Shown here: positions 62,795-64,000 of the stretch, in pieces
How positions within the stretch are numbered: position 1 is the stretch's first letter
How the letters are laid out: every line of letters begins with the position of its first letter
Assembly: GCA_037178625.1 (NCBI GenBank)
Contig: CM074128.1
Span: forward strand, 2,418,001-2,482,000
Length of the DNA stretch: 64,000 nucleotides
Reading direction: 5' to 3'
From: Skeletonema tropicum
Lineage: Eukaryota; Bacillariophyta; Thalassiosirophyceae; Thalassiosirales; Thalassiosiraceae
Position numbers and translations under genes: made by a program
Notes under the pieces: generated by a model
Told to the model about the DNA's origin: nothing
Seen by the model: only the letters and a program-made list of their open reading frames with translations
The model's database searches: none

Positions 62795-64000
62795 TCCTTT
62801 GGCTTGCTCCTCTGCAAGCTTCCGTCATCCCAGCTTGCACCCTCAAGTTTGAGCCCAGAAATGTATGCTCCATCGCGAGGCTTTGCGTCGACTTCATCTG
62901 CAGACATGAACTTGGTAACGCGAGTGAATGTTACTAACCGATCGAGCTCCCACTGATTCTTTTGTGCCGTGACCTGACAAATGGCTGTCAGGAAGGAAGT
63001 CGGATTAACGAGACCGCTTATCCAGGTGACCTTGGGGATTTCCTCTGGATTGTTAAGCCATTCCTCCAACTGAAAGAGGCGATCAGAAAAGTTCTTTATC
63101 CAAGCACTCAGAGGTAATAAGCTGGGCCATGCCTTCTTGGCCCACGAAGCTGGAACTTGATCCATGTAAAATGCCATCATCAGTGCTTCCATAGAGTCAC
63201 TCATGGTAAGTTCTCCAAGGAACCCAAGCTCGAGTTCTTTGATAGAACGCTTGATCTCACTGAGTAGTACATTCATTACTTCCATCTCTTGTATGAACAC
63301 CTGCATGAAAAGAAGAAATTTTTCAATGTGAGCAAAACAATAACAGGGTGTTACTGCAAGAAAACAAATGAAGAATATCATACTTACATTCTGATAAGGT
63401 CCTGGGTCTTCCTCCAAACTCCTCACCAATTCCTCCACATCAAAGTGCTTATCGCCAAATTTATCAAGTATCTCACTCGCAGTTGCCTTTGCCACTTGTT
63501 CAGGTGTTGCAGCGCCTTCTTCGCTCGAGACTTCCTGAGGTGCGAGATCAATAAGAGTCTTAAAAAGCGAGTTGCTTTGCTGGGTTCTAAAATCAATCTC
63601 TGCGTTAGGATGCAAGCCAAAAGCAATAGGTGTATCTCCCGTCATGTTCTTGTCAATGTGATCAATGTACTTGTCAAACGACGTCGGAGTAGGACTCATA
63701 AAGCTCACACCCTTTTCTTCTTCGGCGAAAGGATACATTTCAGTTTCGTCCAACAATTCGTCCTTCATGTAAAAGTTCAAGTATTCATTGGCCACAAGAC
63801 GGTCAAAGTCATTGACAATGTGTCCTCCATACATGATTTCACCAAAAATGTACTTGAGATCCTGCCAAGGAATCTTGCCCCCAGTGCTGTTGTCCATGTA
63901 GTTTTGAAGACATGTGGCCGAGTCTCTCAAGTCGCCAATACTAAATGGATACTTCATATTGTAGCCCATTGGGCCAAACTGTTTTCGCTCCATTATTACC
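62599..64000 (-). CDS. Axonemal-type dynein heavy chain, C-terminal part (runs off the right edge)
   Basis: Motor subunit of a flagellar dynein. The visible ~440 residues are the AAA6/C-terminal cap: YNMKYPFSIGDLRDSATCLQ, IPWQDLKYIFGEIMYGGHIV, SIKELELGFLGELTMSDSME, VPASWAKKAWPSLLPLSAWI, DGAYISGLKLEGASWDDG, FSDLPIIHVKAVTKEKANVG, YQCPVYMTRSRGPSYYF and WCLAGVALLGET. DGxYxxGLxLEGAxWD and the ending are typical of axonemal heavy chains of the outer-arm group. An 87-bp intron at 63301-63387 (GTAAG...CAG) is a multiple of three and open, so it is easily mistaken for coding; without it PGPYQNVFIQEMEVMNVLLS reads through. The 5' end lies outside the window. The last 65 codons are duplicated in arm A. 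Confidence 0.92.
   Translation of the reverse strand, partial: VIMERKQFGPMGYNMKYPFSIGDLRDSATCLQNYMDNSTGGKIPWQDLKYIFGEIMYGGHIVNDFDRLVANEYLNFYMKDELLDETEMYPFAEEEKGVSFMSPTPTSFDKYIDHIDKNMTGDTPIAFGLHPNAEIDFRTQQSNSLFKTLIDLAPQEVSSEEGAATPEQVAKATASEILDKFGDKHFDVEELVRSLEEDPGPYQNVSMIFFICFLAVTPCYCFAHIEKFLLFMQVFIQEMEVMNVLLSEIKRSIKELELGFLGELTMSDSMEALMMAFYMDQVPASWAKKAWPSLLPLSAWIKNFSDRLFQLEEWLNNPEEIPKVTWISGLVNPTSFLTAICQVTAQKNQWELDRLVTFTRVTKFMSADEVDAKPRDGAYISGLKLEGASWDDGSLQRSKPKEMFSDLPIIHVKAVTKEKANVGGMYQCPVYMTRSRGPSYYFTAQLKTSSPPSRWCLAGVALLGET

Noticed and set aside
63301..63387. Extra 29 residues in the dynein C-terminal domain
   Set aside because: The segment begins GTAAG, ends TTTTCATGCAG, is hydrophobic and foreign to the family, and removing it restores the conserved sequence.

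Overview
The window is nuclear DNA from a photosynthetic stramenopile, most likely a centric diatom of the Thalassiosirales type. This placement is inferred from gene content. An aureochrome (bZIP-LOV protein) is found only in photosynthetic stramenopiles. Several plastid proteins start with a signal peptide ending in an ASAF-like motif, as in diatom bipartite presequences. Genes are small and dense, with a few short introns (about 80-310 bp). An axonemal-type dynein heavy chain fits a centric lineage with flagellated sperm and argues against a pennate diatom.

Layout. 1-8 kb: a partial secreted or plastid protein, a plastid-targeted unknown, malate dehydrogenase, a small mitochondrial-like unknown, RNA polymerase III subunit RPC7 and a plastid ABC1 kinase. 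8.2-14 kb is gene-poor: a 1.65-kb terminal-inverted-repeat element, then a 20-copy, 184-bp tandem satellite. 14.3-38.3 kb: ATG2, AMPK/SnRK1 beta, aureochrome, a telobox Myb protein, a small conserved protein, digalactosyldiacylglycerol synthase, chlorophyll synthase, an F-box/beta-helix protein, a GT27-GT31 glycosyltransferase fusion, a plastid unknown and proteasome Rpn6. 38.6-43 kb: coatomer beta and a methyltransferase. 43.5-52.8 kb: a nucleotide-supply cluster (dUTPase, ribonucleotide reductase R2 and R1) with a MORN protein, an F-box/nucleotidyltransferase-like gene, an R2 pseudogene and a broken histone H3. A 303-bp inverted repeat brackets the R2-R1 part. 54.98-55.48 kb is a run of exactly 500 N, followed by a second copy of the coatomer beta 3' end plus methyltransferase. 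58-64 kb: PGR5, a CCCH/RRM protein lacking its first exon, a long inverted duplication whose centre holds a complete hAT transposon with 8-bp target duplications, and the 3' end of a dynein heavy chain.

How the genes relate. Chlorophyll synthase, DGDG synthase, PGR5, ABC1K and the ASAF proteins serve the plastid. Aureochrome and the AMPK beta subunit are light and energy sensors. ATG2, Rpn6, COPB and the O-glycosylation fusion serve membrane traffic and turnover. dUTPase, R1 and R2 supply dNTPs. No operon logic applies; convergent and divergent pairs are common.

Sequence quality matters for any reader. At least twenty conserved genes or gene parts are interrupted by single-base shifts, nearly all of them one extra base, often in short homopolymers. 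Where a locus is present twice, one copy has the extra bases and the other does not. I read most of these as insertion-type consensus errors, not biology. Exon joins given here were placed by eye from GT-AG signals, phase and remembered family conservation.
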